Source: Gigantopelta aegis (Eukaryota > Mollusca > Gastropoda > Neomphalida > Peltospiridae). From it: a DNA stretch of 64,000 nucleotides. Made by a program: the position numbers and the translations under genes. The notes under the pieces were generated by a model. It made no database searches. It was not told the origin of the DNA and saw only the letters and a list, made by a program, of their open reading frames with translations. The DNA is taken from assembly GCF_016097555.1 (NCBI RefSeq), contig NC_054702.1, positions 90,153,298-90,217,297 of the forward strand. Direction: 5' to 3'. Shown in pieces: positions 52,415-63,278 of the stretch. Within the stretch, counting starts at the first letter, position 1, and each line of letters begins with the position of its first letter.

Positions 52415-55400
52415 CTAAAACACACAAGGATTGCTTATTACTGTTAACATTGTGATAATGCTAACACACACATCTACATTGTAATCATCTAAAACACACA
52501 AGGATTGTTTATTACTGTTAACATTGTGGTAATGCTAACACACACAGCTACATTGTAATCAGCTAAAACACACAAGGATTTCTTATTACTGTTAACATTG
52601 TGGTAATGCTAACACACCCTGCTACACTGTAATCAGCTAAAACACACAAGAATTGCTTATTACTGTTAATATTGTGGTAATGCTAATAACCACAGCTACA
52701 TTGTAATCAACTAAAACAGAAGGATTGCTTATTACTGTTAACACTGTGGCATCTGCAGCAAGGGTATTTAATTATTTTAATCCTTTAAAGGGACCCGCCC
52801 TAGTTGCGGCTAGTTGTTAACCATTACGGCGTTGTTTTTCGCTATTAAACCCATTTTTTCACAAATAAAATTGCACTTTACTTACCGTTTATTATTTAGA
52901 ATATACATTTTCATTCACCTGAAGTGTTTTTTGGTAATCCTGGTTTTTGTAATACCACAAAATGCATTTTTCGTATTTCATAAAATCGCGCGCACGTCAG
53001 AGAAAAAACCGTTGAGCAGACAAGGTCTAATCTATTTTTAGAGGGGATATTTCCATTTCAATGTCACAGACATTGGTATATAACGTGACCGTTATCATTT
53101 TGGTTCGGTTTGTTTTCTTGTGCACGGTTCGCGCAATCAACATCCGATTTGTTGTTGTTCATTTGTGAGATTTTTTTTCACAATTCGTGAACATTTTCAG
53201 TAATAATAAAGTTCAGACAAGTAAGTGTCTCAATACAAAACGTTACAAACCCTTAAAACCAATAATTTTGCTAAGTCTTACGATATCTGGAGAGGGGATA
53301 CCAGGACAGAACAGTTGGAACATGTCCAGAAGAGGTGAAAGAAACGCACCCCAAATCTGTGAAATTTGTCGTGACGTAGGCATTGTTGTGCTTCGAGCGA
53401 CATCTACCGGTGACATCAGAATACTAACTTTCAAAATTATTTCAAGCAATTGGGACATGGGGATTCCCATGGTATTTATCGATATAAAACCTGCTTTTTC
53501 ACTCCATTTGATAAAAACGTGATCTAAGTGTGTTACAGGTTTGTAGATTAACCAAATTATAATTTATTTTCGCTGGATGGAACTAGGGTGTGCGGCTTTA
53601 ACATTTTATTTTTCACTTATTTTTAATTTAGTTAAAATTTACAAGAATTATATCTCAAGTTTCAATCAATGTAATGTGGATACATCTTGTAAATATACAA
53701 AGATTTTGATTTCTCCCTTCAAATCCTCCCTACCTACAACAAATTAATACATACAGCAAAATACTTCTTAAACTAGATACTGTTTGAAATGTTATTATCA
53801 TAGAATAAATTGACAAATACTGTTATTTCAAGAGGTTTAATTTATGTAAACTTATAAACTTAAGTGGCCATGATGAGCGTGCTGCGCGGAAGCTAAGTCA
53901 TGGGAACCTGTCATAATAACTACCGTAATGTCTCTAGTAAGCTAACGCTACAGAAACTATGATGGTTTATAGCTTATAATGAATATCTCTGAATCGGAAA
54001 ATGATATTTATAACTCATTTGTTTTGTTAAAAGCCATTTAATAGTCATGTTACCTTTCATATCTTTCAGTGCATTTGCGACGTCTGTTCCCACCCGCGAC
54101 ACGTTAATACACAGAAGGATGGCTGGCCGGGCGTCGTCCGACACAGGAGTTTCGCTAATAATGTCGGTCACTAACTCGATATCCTGCTGGGACAGAGACT
54201 CTGCCAGACGACTCGTAATGTCAGAAATAGGTGGAATCTGGTCTCTCTGTGGACTGAAGAAATACACATGGACTGAAAAAAAAAAAACATTTTTTTTTTT
54301 TTAAATATTACAAGACAAGTCATGATGTTATTGTCTTTTAGGTTTTAATGTTTTCAAAAAAAGGTGAAACCATCCATGTATTCAAAACACTGTTCAAGTT
54401 CAAGGAATGTGTTCCTAAACATTTTGAAGAGGGGAGAATGTGTACGTGAATGTGTTCCCGTTCTCAAATCCCTCACTACCTCACATAGTGTGTGACAAGA
54501 GCAGGTCACCAGCCATTTGCAAATGCAGATTGAATACACTGCATAATTACAATTTTAAAAAAATATATAAATAGTACTAATAAAGAAAAAAATTAATTGC
54601 AGTTACAATACTATATTAGTGTCAATAAGGTGTTGACTTACATACATGAATAAATCTAGCAGAAGCCACCCAAAATTGCTAAAACTAAATCTCAAGTATT
54701 TATACAAACTACTGGAATTCAGAATGTTATATATTTAAGTTCACTATATATCCATACAACTTATTACACAAAATGTAACAAATTTATGGTACAAATAATA
54801 ACATGCATTACCCTGTGGTCTTTTCTTTGGGACTTCCACATATTTTTGTTTCCTTGGAGAGGTAGGATACCTGATAAAGCTTTGTGTATTTAATGATCGT
54901 TTCAAATTTAGAACTTCATTTTTCAGTCCACCAATTTCTTTAGACTGGGTCTCAATTTTTCCAATAAACCGTATCTTATCTTCCGACAGTCTCTTATTCT
55001 GAATAACCAATTCTCTACGTTCCTGTACAAGTTTATTAATAAGTTCCATCTGTAACTCATTGTTATCAGTTAGTCTCTCAATCATCAACGGCAAATTCCG
55101 ATAACTTACTCTCTGACCCTACAAAAATAAGAATCAATAATAAAATAACCATAAAAGTAAGAGCTAAACAACAAAAAACAATTAAACTTTATCTGCAACA
55201 GTCTACTTTCAATTGAGATAAATACAATTCTAAAGGAAAACTTAAATGGCAAGCTCATGATGGTTTGTTTTATGTAATGGAGAGTGAAAATACAAATACC
55301 TAATTGCTGGACAGTTTTTTTTAAAGTATTAGCCTAACTAACACCACACTCGAATTCTTCCATAACATTTGTACTTCATAAAACTTCCTCTAGAGCATAT

Positions 55401-55965
55401 TAAATAAATAGTGAGCACCAATATTTTCCACAGTTGATTAAAAATGTTTCAATCAACATGGTTTCTTTTAGTTTATTAAGAGATTTAGACACGGGTCTGT
55501 GCAATTTAAAGACTATGACTTGGTGAAATTATAATCTAAATATGAAATCCTCCCATGAAAGGCAACTTACAAAAATACAAAATTTTAACACAAAAAAAGA
55601 ACCATGACCGTATATTAGGGTCAGATACATGGGCTGAAAGGAATAAAAAGGTTCAAGAGTTAAAGGTAATCAGAAGAAGATGAACTGAATGACACAATTG
55701 TGTTGTGGAGTCATATTTATGGGGTAGGTGTGTATTATCACTTCATAATTATCCATACCAAATATGTAAGTCACAAATAGTGTTAAAGGCAATTAAAATA
55801 AATAGTCAAATGTTAACTAAATGTTAACAAAGTTCTAAAAGACAGTGAGACCTTGCCATGGAGTTATATTCTGTTACCCATTGAAAACTCAAACCAAATA
55901 TGAAATCTAGGATTCAAGATCTAAAGGCAATTAAAAAAACAGAGACTTTAACCCCACCTTCAAAA

Positions 55966-56059
<94 letters not shown>

Positions 56060-57732
56060 TGAGACCTTAATAATCCGGACTCTAGTAGTCTGGAAATCCC
56101 ACCTTACCCGACCATACAAAACAAATTCTCCACAATATAAATGTGTTCGTTAATCTGGATATTCAGCTTCCGGAATCGGACGACCATTATCCAAAACAAT
56201 TTGTAAAAAGGACGTAATTTCTTCCAACTGACCATTTAACTAAAAAAAAAAAAATACTTGCTACGAGTTGCTTATTTCTTTTATTGGTTTGCTATTCAAA
56301 GTAACTTTTAGGAAAAACCATAGTCCAGATTATCGAGGTCTCACTGTGGTATATTTTCTGGTTAAAGTATATGTTCTTCTAATTGCCTTTAGAACTATAT
56401 TCATTCATACATGTATGAATATTTACTTTGTAAAATGGACCCATTGCTAGATCCTGGGAGGGGGTCAGAGGTGTCATGACCACCTACCCAACCTTTTTTA
56501 AGAGTCGCTTTTAAACTTCATAAAACATTTTATCTCACAAAATGTTCCAAATAAAGTAGTAACTGAAGTCCAAACCACATTGTTGACATTACACTCCATC
56601 CTTTAATTACTGTTAAATTTTCCTCACATTTGGCCAGACAAAAATCATGAAAAAAAACATTACTTCGACATTGATTAAACTTCTAGAATATAACCATGTA
56701 ACACACATCACTTTCGCTGAGATCTTCTAGGACAAAAAACATGTTTTTGGTTTTTTTGCTGTCTGCCATTTTACTTTTTTATGGAATACTCTTCAAGAGG
56801 GGTGGAAGCCTCCAAAGAATGTGACATAATTAATATGACATCATAATGACTGCCTATACCATAACACATGTCATGACATTGTTAGATTGCATCACACCCT
56901 TTCACCCCTCTTGGACAGTCTTCCATAAAAAAGCAAAATGGTAGTTTACATTTTTTTTTGTCCTACAAGATTTCAGCAAAGTTTGTGGAAATCTAAAGGT
57001 AATTAAAGGGAGGAGAGTTATTTATTGTAGTTGTTAACAATGTGGTTCGGACTTTAAACAACACTAAACTGCCACGCAAATGCTTCTCTGAGCATCTTAA
57101 TTTCAACTTTCCAGGGGAGCATGCTCCCACCACTCTCGTATCAGGAGCTTGGCTCATTTGCCATCAGCAAACTCAAATGTGCCCTTTTTACAACTTTGGG
57201 ACACCCCACACCCCCGCTTTACAATATACTGGATCTGCCCCTGGAAACAGCTAAAAAAAACATCCTTCTATTGACTTGTATTTTGCCTTGCATCTAAGAC
57301 AAAATGTGCAGCTTACTGAAATCACCAATATAAACAATTTAAACAAATATTGTCTGATGTAAGTCACCTACCTCATAAAATTTTCATTGACTCACTATTT
57401 TTCCGAAATAAAATTTATTATTTATTTTCCTTTTTTTTTGTGGTCAAAATTAATCTAAATGCTAAAACTGTACCCTGTGTTAGACCTAGGTACATAATCA
57501 TACTAACATGTTTAAAATAATTTATGTTTTAAAACACATGAACCTAATCTTTAGAGCAGTGTTAGTTATACAGTACCTGAAACTGTTTTAATAGGTCATC
57601 TATCGACTTGTTGTGGTTGGAAGGAATGTTCGCCCCTGAATGATAATCCACTTCACATCCATTGTAATTTACTGTATTCTCTGCACTACCTTCTTTATCA
57701 TTCATACCCCAAATTTTTTTAAAAAATGACAT
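52191..57732 (-). CDS. Unrecognised conserved-looking protein, 4 coding exons (whole gene)
   Basis: Exons in order of translation: 57732-57577, 55118-54812, 54272-54054, 52414-52191. All introns read GT-AG and the phases agree (0, 1, 1). The total is about 301 residues. The N-terminus MSFFKKIWG is followed by a polar linker. Residues about 58-122 form a predicted coiled coil ([20 protein letters not shown] and following, with regular Leu/Ile spacing). Then comes a basic [14 protein letters not shown] stretch. A C-terminal region of about 140 residues has beta-strand-like AILLCINVS and [12 protein letters not shown] between helices. I do not recognise the family and assign no function. No signal peptide or membrane segment is evident. 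The ATG was chosen because it follows a good acceptor by 25 bases; an upstream non-coding or coding exon is possible. The four-exon agreement makes the gene itself secure. Confidence 0.85.
52400..52745. repeat. 74-bp tandem array carrying the splice acceptor
   Basis: Units start with CTACATTGTAATCAGCTAAA at 52400, 52474, 52548, 52622 and 52696, exactly 74 bp apart; the last is partial. Unit 1 spans the exon 4 boundary. Each unit therefore holds, on the minus strand, TTTTAG followed by a copy of the first exon bases. Confidence 0.95.
52789..53597 (+). mobile_element. TTAA-flanked MITE copy 2 (piggyBac-like)
   Basis: This 809-bp element lies between TTAA at 52785-52788 and 53598-53601, inside the last intron of the unknown gene. 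It has the same ends and interior as the copy at 11235, and the two differ at scattered bases and short indels. An open frame at 53187-53522 is interrupted in copy 1 and is not taken as a gene. Confidence 0.87.
54054..54272 (-). CDS. Unknown gene, exon 3
   Basis: It starts after a 12-base T run and CAG, and reads [16 protein letters not shown] to NALKDMK plus one base. A second CAG acceptor lies 19 bases further in, but only the first keeps the phase with exon 2. The donor is AAAG|GTAACA. It holds the [20 protein letters not shown] strand-helix segment. Confidence 0.85.
54812..55118 (-). CDS. Unknown gene, exon 2: coiled coil
   Basis: It starts after TTTTTGTAG in phase 0 ([16 protein letters not shown]) and ends in the basic KKRPQ, with donor CAGG|GTAATG. 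Heptad-like Leu/Ile/Val spacing runs over about 65 residues, predicting a dimerising coiled coil. Confidence 0.87.
55119..55968 (-). other. Unknown gene, intron 1, left part
   Basis: AT-rich intron sequence with no exon or repeat supported. Confidence 0.4.
55970..56056. repeat. (AT)n microsatellite, ~87 bp
   Basis: An uninterrupted TA run, the longest pure dinucleotide array in the window, in an intron of the unknown gene. Confidence 0.97.
56057..56345. repeat. Inverted-repeat element beside the AT microsatellite
   Basis: CAGTGAGACCTTAATAATCC near 56056 faces GATTATCGAGGTCTCACTG near 56328. The TIR is about 19 bp with one side interrupted. This makes a small MITE of about 290 bp bounded by CAGTGAGACC. 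Confidence 0.6.
56706..56998. mobile_element. Foldback MITE with ~100-bp arms
   Basis: The left arm has GAGATCTTCTAGGACAAAAA and AAGAGGGGTGGAAG; the right arm has CTTTCACCCCTCTT and TTTGTCCTACAAGATTTCAG. The centre contains ACATGTCATGACATTGTTAG. A related copy lies at 61985-62220. It sits in the first intron of the unknown gene. Confidence 0.75.
57577..57732 (-). CDS. Unknown gene, exon 1 (first coding)
   Basis: 52 residues from ATG at 57732, [20 protein letters not shown] to DDLLKQFQ, with donor CAG|GTACTG, phase 0. The exon extends 25 bases upstream to an acceptor (CTTTTAG) at 57758, taken as 5' UTR. The upstream frame is open, so a longer N-terminus cannot be excluded. Confidence 0.75.
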
Positions 57733-58061
57733 CTGTTTTGTGGCTCCCTTGAGGTAACTAAAAGAAAAGTATATAATATAAATATACACTGAACACTGTA
57801 TATTTTAGACATTTAAATATCTAGGTATAAAATGGACTTGATAAAACCTATAAATTGTTACGAAACTGGACAATGAATCCATTAAAAACATAAATAGTCA
57901 CTAAATAACATACCCTTTTTGATATGTACATGTAACTTTGTAATCAGTAAACATAGTATTTAAAGATCCATTTACCATCAGAAAGTAGTATTCAGCAAAC
58001 TTAAATAAACATTCATCAAACATTACATTACCATAATGATTTACACGTTTTTCAAACCTTA

Positions 58062-58447
58062 AAGAAATTGTCCTGAGTTTGCAGCGATTGTAAGATGTTT
58101 GCAACAACAGAGCCTTGTTGGCGACTACTATTTCATACTAAATAAATTTTCTTGTTTAGAATACCAGTGTCTGTGAATGTGTTTGCTGTGTATACTAATG
58201 TTTGTAGCACTCAGTTTAAAATTACTTTAATACATGATATAAATTTTTTCATATGTACAAAATTATCGAGAGGCAAAATCCAGTTTGCGCTGCTACTAGT
58301 ATTAGGACAACAACAAACACCTTGTAAATACAGACACTGATATTTTAAATAAGAAAATGTATTTAATTTGTATGTTACATCATCAAAAAGGCTCTATCGG
58401 TGGGAAACATTTTACAATGGTTGTAAACTCAGAACTGTCTCTTTAAC
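58062..58447. mobile_element. Foldback MITE with ~130-bp arms
   Basis: The left arm (TGAGTTTGCAGCGATTGTAA, then GAGCCTTGTTGG, then CCAGTGTCTGTGAATG) and right arm (TACAGACACTGATA, then AAAAAGGCTCTATCGG, then CAATGGTTGTAAACTCA) are inverted copies around a spacer of about 130 bp. There is no coding frame. Confidence 0.75.
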
Positions 58448-58708
58448 ATAAAAACTATAAATTGAAGGAAGTGTTCCCTCGACTTAAAAGAGTATGGTGA
58501 GCCATTTAAGAGATTACCATGTTGATACCATATAAATCTGTCCCAGGACAAGCCCCTGGCTATCCAGAAACAGGCCCCGGGACGGACATGCTCGAAACTC
58601 TAGCGGTATATGAGCATGTAAAAATTATTCACTCGCACCATATAAATTCACATGCTAAGGGGAGCTAAATATTACTCTCCTTCAACTAGTCTCAGGAGTG
58701 TGTTAAAG

Positions 58709-58975
58709 TTAAAGTTTGTTTTGTTTAATCACATTGATTTAATAATTATCGGCTATTGGATGTCAAACATTGGTATTTTTTACATATAGTCTAAGAGAGG
58801 AAACCTGCAACATTTTTTTCATTAGTAGCAAGGGATCTTTTATATCTTTTATCCCATACAAGACAGCACATACCACGGCCTTTGATAGATCAGTCATGGT
58901 ACACTGGCTGGAGAAATAGCCGAATAGGATTGACTTTGCATCAAGCGGACACTTTACCACTGGGCTACTTCCAGC
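58709..58975 (-). mobile_element. SINE, head to tail
   Basis: On the minus strand it has a head with GTAGCCCAGTGGTAAAGTGT and a diverged B-box region, the core CGTGGTATGTGCTGTCTTGT, and a tail with TTAAACAAAACAAACTTTAA. It is related to 31930 and 41111. Confidence 0.8.
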
Positions 58976-59182
58976 CAGAAGGTTTGCAGATAATCAAAAA
59001 TGCATTTCAAGTTATTTTAAACTAATTCAAGCATAACATTTCAGTGGTTTTGAGTTAAAATGCTTTCAGGACAGTTGTCAGTACTTAATTTTGACATGTT
59101 TATTTTGGGTATACTTATTTTGTGCACAGTATTTATTGCCTTAGCTTTAGTGCAATGTAAAGCCCTGAGCACTTGTATGGCA

Positions 59183-59211
59183 TTTTTTTTTTTTTGGGGG
59201 GGGGGGGGGGT
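59183..59211 (+). repeat. Poly(T)-poly(G) run
   Basis: A T run is followed by about 14 G next to a SINE fragment. It is prone to sequencing error. Confidence 0.85.
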
Positions 59212-59385
59212 TTCTTGTTTAACACCACTAGAGCACATTGATTTTGGTAATAACATTTGACAATTTTGACACATAGTAGAGGATACCTGCTACATTTTTA
59301 CATTAATAGCACGGGATCTTTTATATGCATATACCATGGCCTTTGAGGTACCAGTCATGGTGCACTGGTTGGAGTGAGAAATAGC
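59212..59385 (-). mobile_element. SINE body fragment
   Basis: On the minus strand it has GGTGCACCATGACTGGTACC-like sequence, CATATAAAAGATCCCGTGCT and a tail TTAAACAAGAAA. The core is partly deleted. Confidence 0.65.
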
Positions 59386-59473
59386 ACGTGTATGGTGTGC
59401 AGTAGATTACAGGATTTACTCTCATGGCCTGGTACATCAAAGACTGTGATATGTACGGTCTAGGGAGGGTGCC

Positions 59474-59547
59474 ACCCCCCCTCTCTCTCTCTCCCTCCCT
59501 CCCCCTCTCTCTCCCTCCCTCCCCCTCTCTCTCCCTCCCTCCCCCCT

Positions 59548-59639
<92 letters not shown>
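59474..59639 (+). repeat. Polypyrimidine (CT)n tract, ~165 bp
   Basis: The first half is imperfect (CTCTCTCCCTCCCTCCCC units). The second half is a pure CT run to 59638. The strand asymmetry is nearly complete. Confidence 0.97.
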
Positions 59640-59644
<5 letters not shown>

Positions 59645-60590
59645 AGAATCAAGTTTTATTACATAACATTTACTGAAATATCTTAACATATCAGTAAAAT
59701 AAAAGTGTTATCAGTGAAACTTTCACTCTAAAATGTGTTATCGTCACTGTAGAAAGTGTTATCTCACTGTATTAAGTGTTATCTTCATTGTAAGAAAGCC
59801 GGAACTATTTTGTTGCTGGCATTTTAAAAATAAAGGTAAATTGCCAAGTTATATAATAAATTACAAGTTATTTTGTCAAATATGATTTATATCTCATCTC
59901 GTGAAGTTTCAAACCTCATAGTGTACTCTGATGGAATATAATGAAATCTGATTGCTTAATATCATTTCAAAGCAAAATGTTTGTTGGGTTTTCAAATGTA
60001 AATAGCAACATTTAAAACAGTTACAATGTTTTATTAATCACAGAAATTGAGGTTTTATACAAATAAAGATCAAATAAAGCACCAAACAATGACTTGTGAT
60101 GGGTTCGATTTCCAGAAATAGTGTCGTCTGCAAAATTGGTCTTCTATTCTAAAGAATATCAGTGAAGAGATCTTGTTGACTGCTGATTTTCAGCTTTTTC
60201 ATAGTTTATACATTTTTTAAATTTTGATCTTTCATTGTTCACTGTTTTACTATCTTTAATATTACCTTTTTAATTTTCATTCTGTGGCACAAATATCCTC
60301 AAAAGCCAGGGGTTTTTTTATACAATAAAACTATACTTAAAATGCAGTGAATTTTTTTTCAAAACTTTAAATGACATCTTTTTGGATATGATGTAATGTG
60401 AAGTAATATAATGTTGATAACGTACTGTTTGGGTGTCATGTTTTAAGGAGCACTGTGGTTGAAACATGTCTTTTATATTCATGAGCAGTGTCCCAATGGA
60501 CTTAATTTGCATTTGAAATTAATATAGACATATTTACATGCAGGTGGCATTTGTATTCTTGTTAATTTTAATATCTGGTCCTTCCCATGC
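59640..60590. other. Intergenic AT-rich sequence, no gene seen
   Basis: It contains short GTGTTATC-type repeats near 59707-59785 (four loosely spaced copies) and otherwise nothing that I can support. Confidence 0.45.
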
Positions 60591-60593
60591 AGG

Positions 60594-61790
60594 TTGAAAA
60601 TTAACATGAAAACCATGGTCGCCAGCAGGGCCAGTTGAAGAAATATCTTACTGGTCCTTCTCAAATTCAACTAGCCCTCCAATTATCACATTGATAATTA
60701 ATTGTGCAGTCAAATTCAAAACTAGAAAGAGCTTAGTTCTTTGTTAAATAATAACCGATAATAAATAAATGAATAAAGTTAAAATTCATATAAAAACATG
60801 TTATCATGTTTTAAACCCATACCAACTGAAACATATCAATATAAATAAACATGTTTCTTTACAAATAACCATTAAATTATATATAGAATAAATCTCATTT
60901 TTAATATAGGAAGACAAAATGCTAGAACAGCCATGGTAAGCAGCTTGACTTGCATTGTCTCATAAGTAAAATATAATGCAGTACAAAGAGCCTAAAGGTA
61001 GAACTAGTCTGGAGATATGAAGTTTTCAGTAAAGGATATCCTTAGGAGTGGCTGTCCTCCTATAGACGAGGCACAAGATAGAGATCCATGGAATCATCCA
61101 CTATTTTGCCAGTCTCAATCAACTCTGCATTGTGTAGAGATATGGCCCTGATTATGTATTACGGATTTTTTGTTCAGATTACCTTGGATTTTCCATAATT
61201 TGCTTTAAAACATGTACCAGAAAAGAAGATCTGACCTATGCAGTTTGATGGTAATTTATAAATAATTTTATTTTTATTTTACACTGAACATTTTGCCCCA
61301 AAAATGTTATTTGAGGTGGTGCACTCACGCATGTGCATTTAATTTGGATATTGTAAATGCTACAGTACTAGGCTAATAAAATAAATATAGAAAGAAAAAT
61401 AAAGATGTTAAAAAATATCTAAACACATATTTTTAAAAATATACAATGTACATTTTTTAAAATCATATTACAAAGCATAAAAGCGTATTTATTGTTTATT
61501 ATAGTAATCTTTGTACGGTTATGTCATCATGTAAGTCTTGATGTAAAGACTTTAGATCTGATCTGTTCTTAGTCTTCTGCTGCCAGATCTATAGTTCGCG
61601 CCAGCATAGACGTGGTGTGTTTTGTCAAATTCGATTCAGTTTCAGTTTTGGTGCGTTTCTTTTTTAACTGGCACCATACTCGTCAGACGCTAAAATCGAT
61701 AGTCATCCAACGGACTATCTTTCTAAAATTCTTAGCCAATAAAGGTCACCATGGGCGATCGGATGACTGCTAAATTTCAACTACTAACTT
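60594..61790 (-). mobile_element. hAT-like nonautonomous element copy 2
   Basis: This is the reverse-orientation relative of 24041-25010. GTTGAAAATTAACATGAAAA, CTTCTCAAATTCAACTAGCC and the far end GCTAAATTTCAACTA correspond to the ends of that copy, and the TGTCATCATGTAAGTCTTG block is also shared. It is longer by about 230 bp. There is no coding frame. Confidence 0.7.
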
Positions 61791-61984
61791 ATTTAAGTCA
61801 GTGTCATTGGTGTTACCTAAATCCCTGATATATTTGTCTGTCAAAAAGCATGGATACCTTCTAAAGTCTGAAACAAATTGTTAACAAATATAAAAAAATT
61901 CTCTACCACTTTTTCTAAAAACATTTTCCTTGAACACAAATTGTGAAATAAACATTATAGTGACACAGATTCCACATACGAGAT

Positions 61985-62220
61985 TGCATAGGGCAAAATA
62001 AAGTTTTCTGCTGTCTGCCGGTTTGCTTGTTTATTGAATATGACATAATCTAACAATGTCATGACATGTGCTAAGGTATAATGCACTCATCATTAACAGA
62101 TTAATTATGCCACATACTTAGGAAACTTCCACCCCACTTGAAGAGTATTCCACAAAAAGCAAAATGGCAGTTTGTGAAAAAATGCATGTGTTTTGTCCTG
62201 AGAGATCTTAACAAAGTCGA
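61985..62220. mobile_element. Foldback MITE, second copy, deleted
   Basis: It shares CTAACAATGTCATGACATGT, CCACTTGAAGAGTATTCC and GCAAAATGGCAGTTTG with the foldback at 56706-56998 in reverse orientation. One arm is shortened. Confidence 0.65.
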
Positions 62221-62456
62221 TATATAGTCCTTCCCACAGGGAACGCTTTTTTCTACTATGAAATTTACTACTAGTTATTTATTTCAGAGCTGATTATTTT
62301 CTGAACTGCACATAAAAATAGTATATTTTTGTTATTTCCAAAACACTTTTACTTTTCTTCTTACATCAAACCAATCTACAATTATTTACAAAAAAACATT
62401 TTCGTGAAAGATGGGATAGACTATAGGTGATATTGTTTCGGTCTATGTCAACGACA

Positions 62457-62932
62457 GTCACTTTTCGCACCTTTGTTTCGGCTTCGTACACAATAAATAT
62501 AACATCCAAAGGTAATTTTCTGCTATGATATATTTGACAAAATGTACTTTTTATACCTTTTAAAACGTAAACTTCATATTTCGTCCTGAATTATGTACAA
62601 AAAAATACTGACCTGTAAACAGCGTCGTCTGCTTGTTATAGAATTTTAACAGTGGCCCAGGTTAGTAAACCAGTTTTTATTTTAATGTGGCGAAGCATTG
62701 TAATAATACAGTATTCCAATGACATCACTTTACAACTCCTTACGATAACAATAAACTGGGTACACGACGTTTCCATTTTAAAAACCTTTGAAAAATTCCA
62801 ATGCAAAATTGCTATTAAAATTTGTTTGAACATTACTAATGCACCTTTTATGAAATATGAATTTCAAGTGAAATTACAGTAAGATTTGTTATGATTGTGT
62901 ACGAAGCTAAAACAAGGGTGCGAAGAGTGACT
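62457..62932. mobile_element. Inverted-repeat element, 36-bp arms
   Basis: GTCACTTTTCGCACCTTTGT with TTCGGCTTCGTACACA at the left faces TGTGTACGAAGCTAAAACAA with GGGTGCGAAGAGTGAC at the right. The spacer is about 400 bp, AT-rich, with no convincing gene. Confidence 0.7.
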
Positions 62933-63099
62933 CATGGACCTTAATATGTGGAATCCATGTAAATATAATTGGTTTTTTCTAGTTTATGAAGATAAATGTC
63001 TCTGGCACATATTATTGTGATGTTTATTGCTGTGTCGGAGGGGGTACCTGACGTTTTGCCCCCAAGCCAGTTCGCTTCCAGTCAGTTTGCCCCCAAATA

Positions 63100-63101
<2 letters not shown>

Positions 63102-63135
<34 letters not shown>

Positions 63136-63148
63136 ATACACTTTTTAA

Positions 63149-63222
<74 letters not shown>
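63102..63222. repeat. Two (AT)n runs
   Basis: 63102-63132 and 63152-63222, separated by about 20 bp of other sequence. Confidence 0.95.
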
Positions 63223-63225
<3 letters not shown>

Positions 63226-63278
63226 AATTAAACTGGTGATTATATCATCAGTGCCCGGACTGACCCATGATCCATCCA

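Noticed and set aside
53187..53522. Open frame of 111 codons in MITE copy 2
   Set aside because: The same region of copy 1 has a stop. No transposase motif is present.
59321..59689. Arg-Glu and Leu-Ser repeat frames
   Set aside because: They are translations of the (CT)n tract and have no gene context.
62636..62882. Overlapping 65-76 codon frames on both strands
   Set aside because: They lie inside an inverted-repeat element, with no conserved motif.
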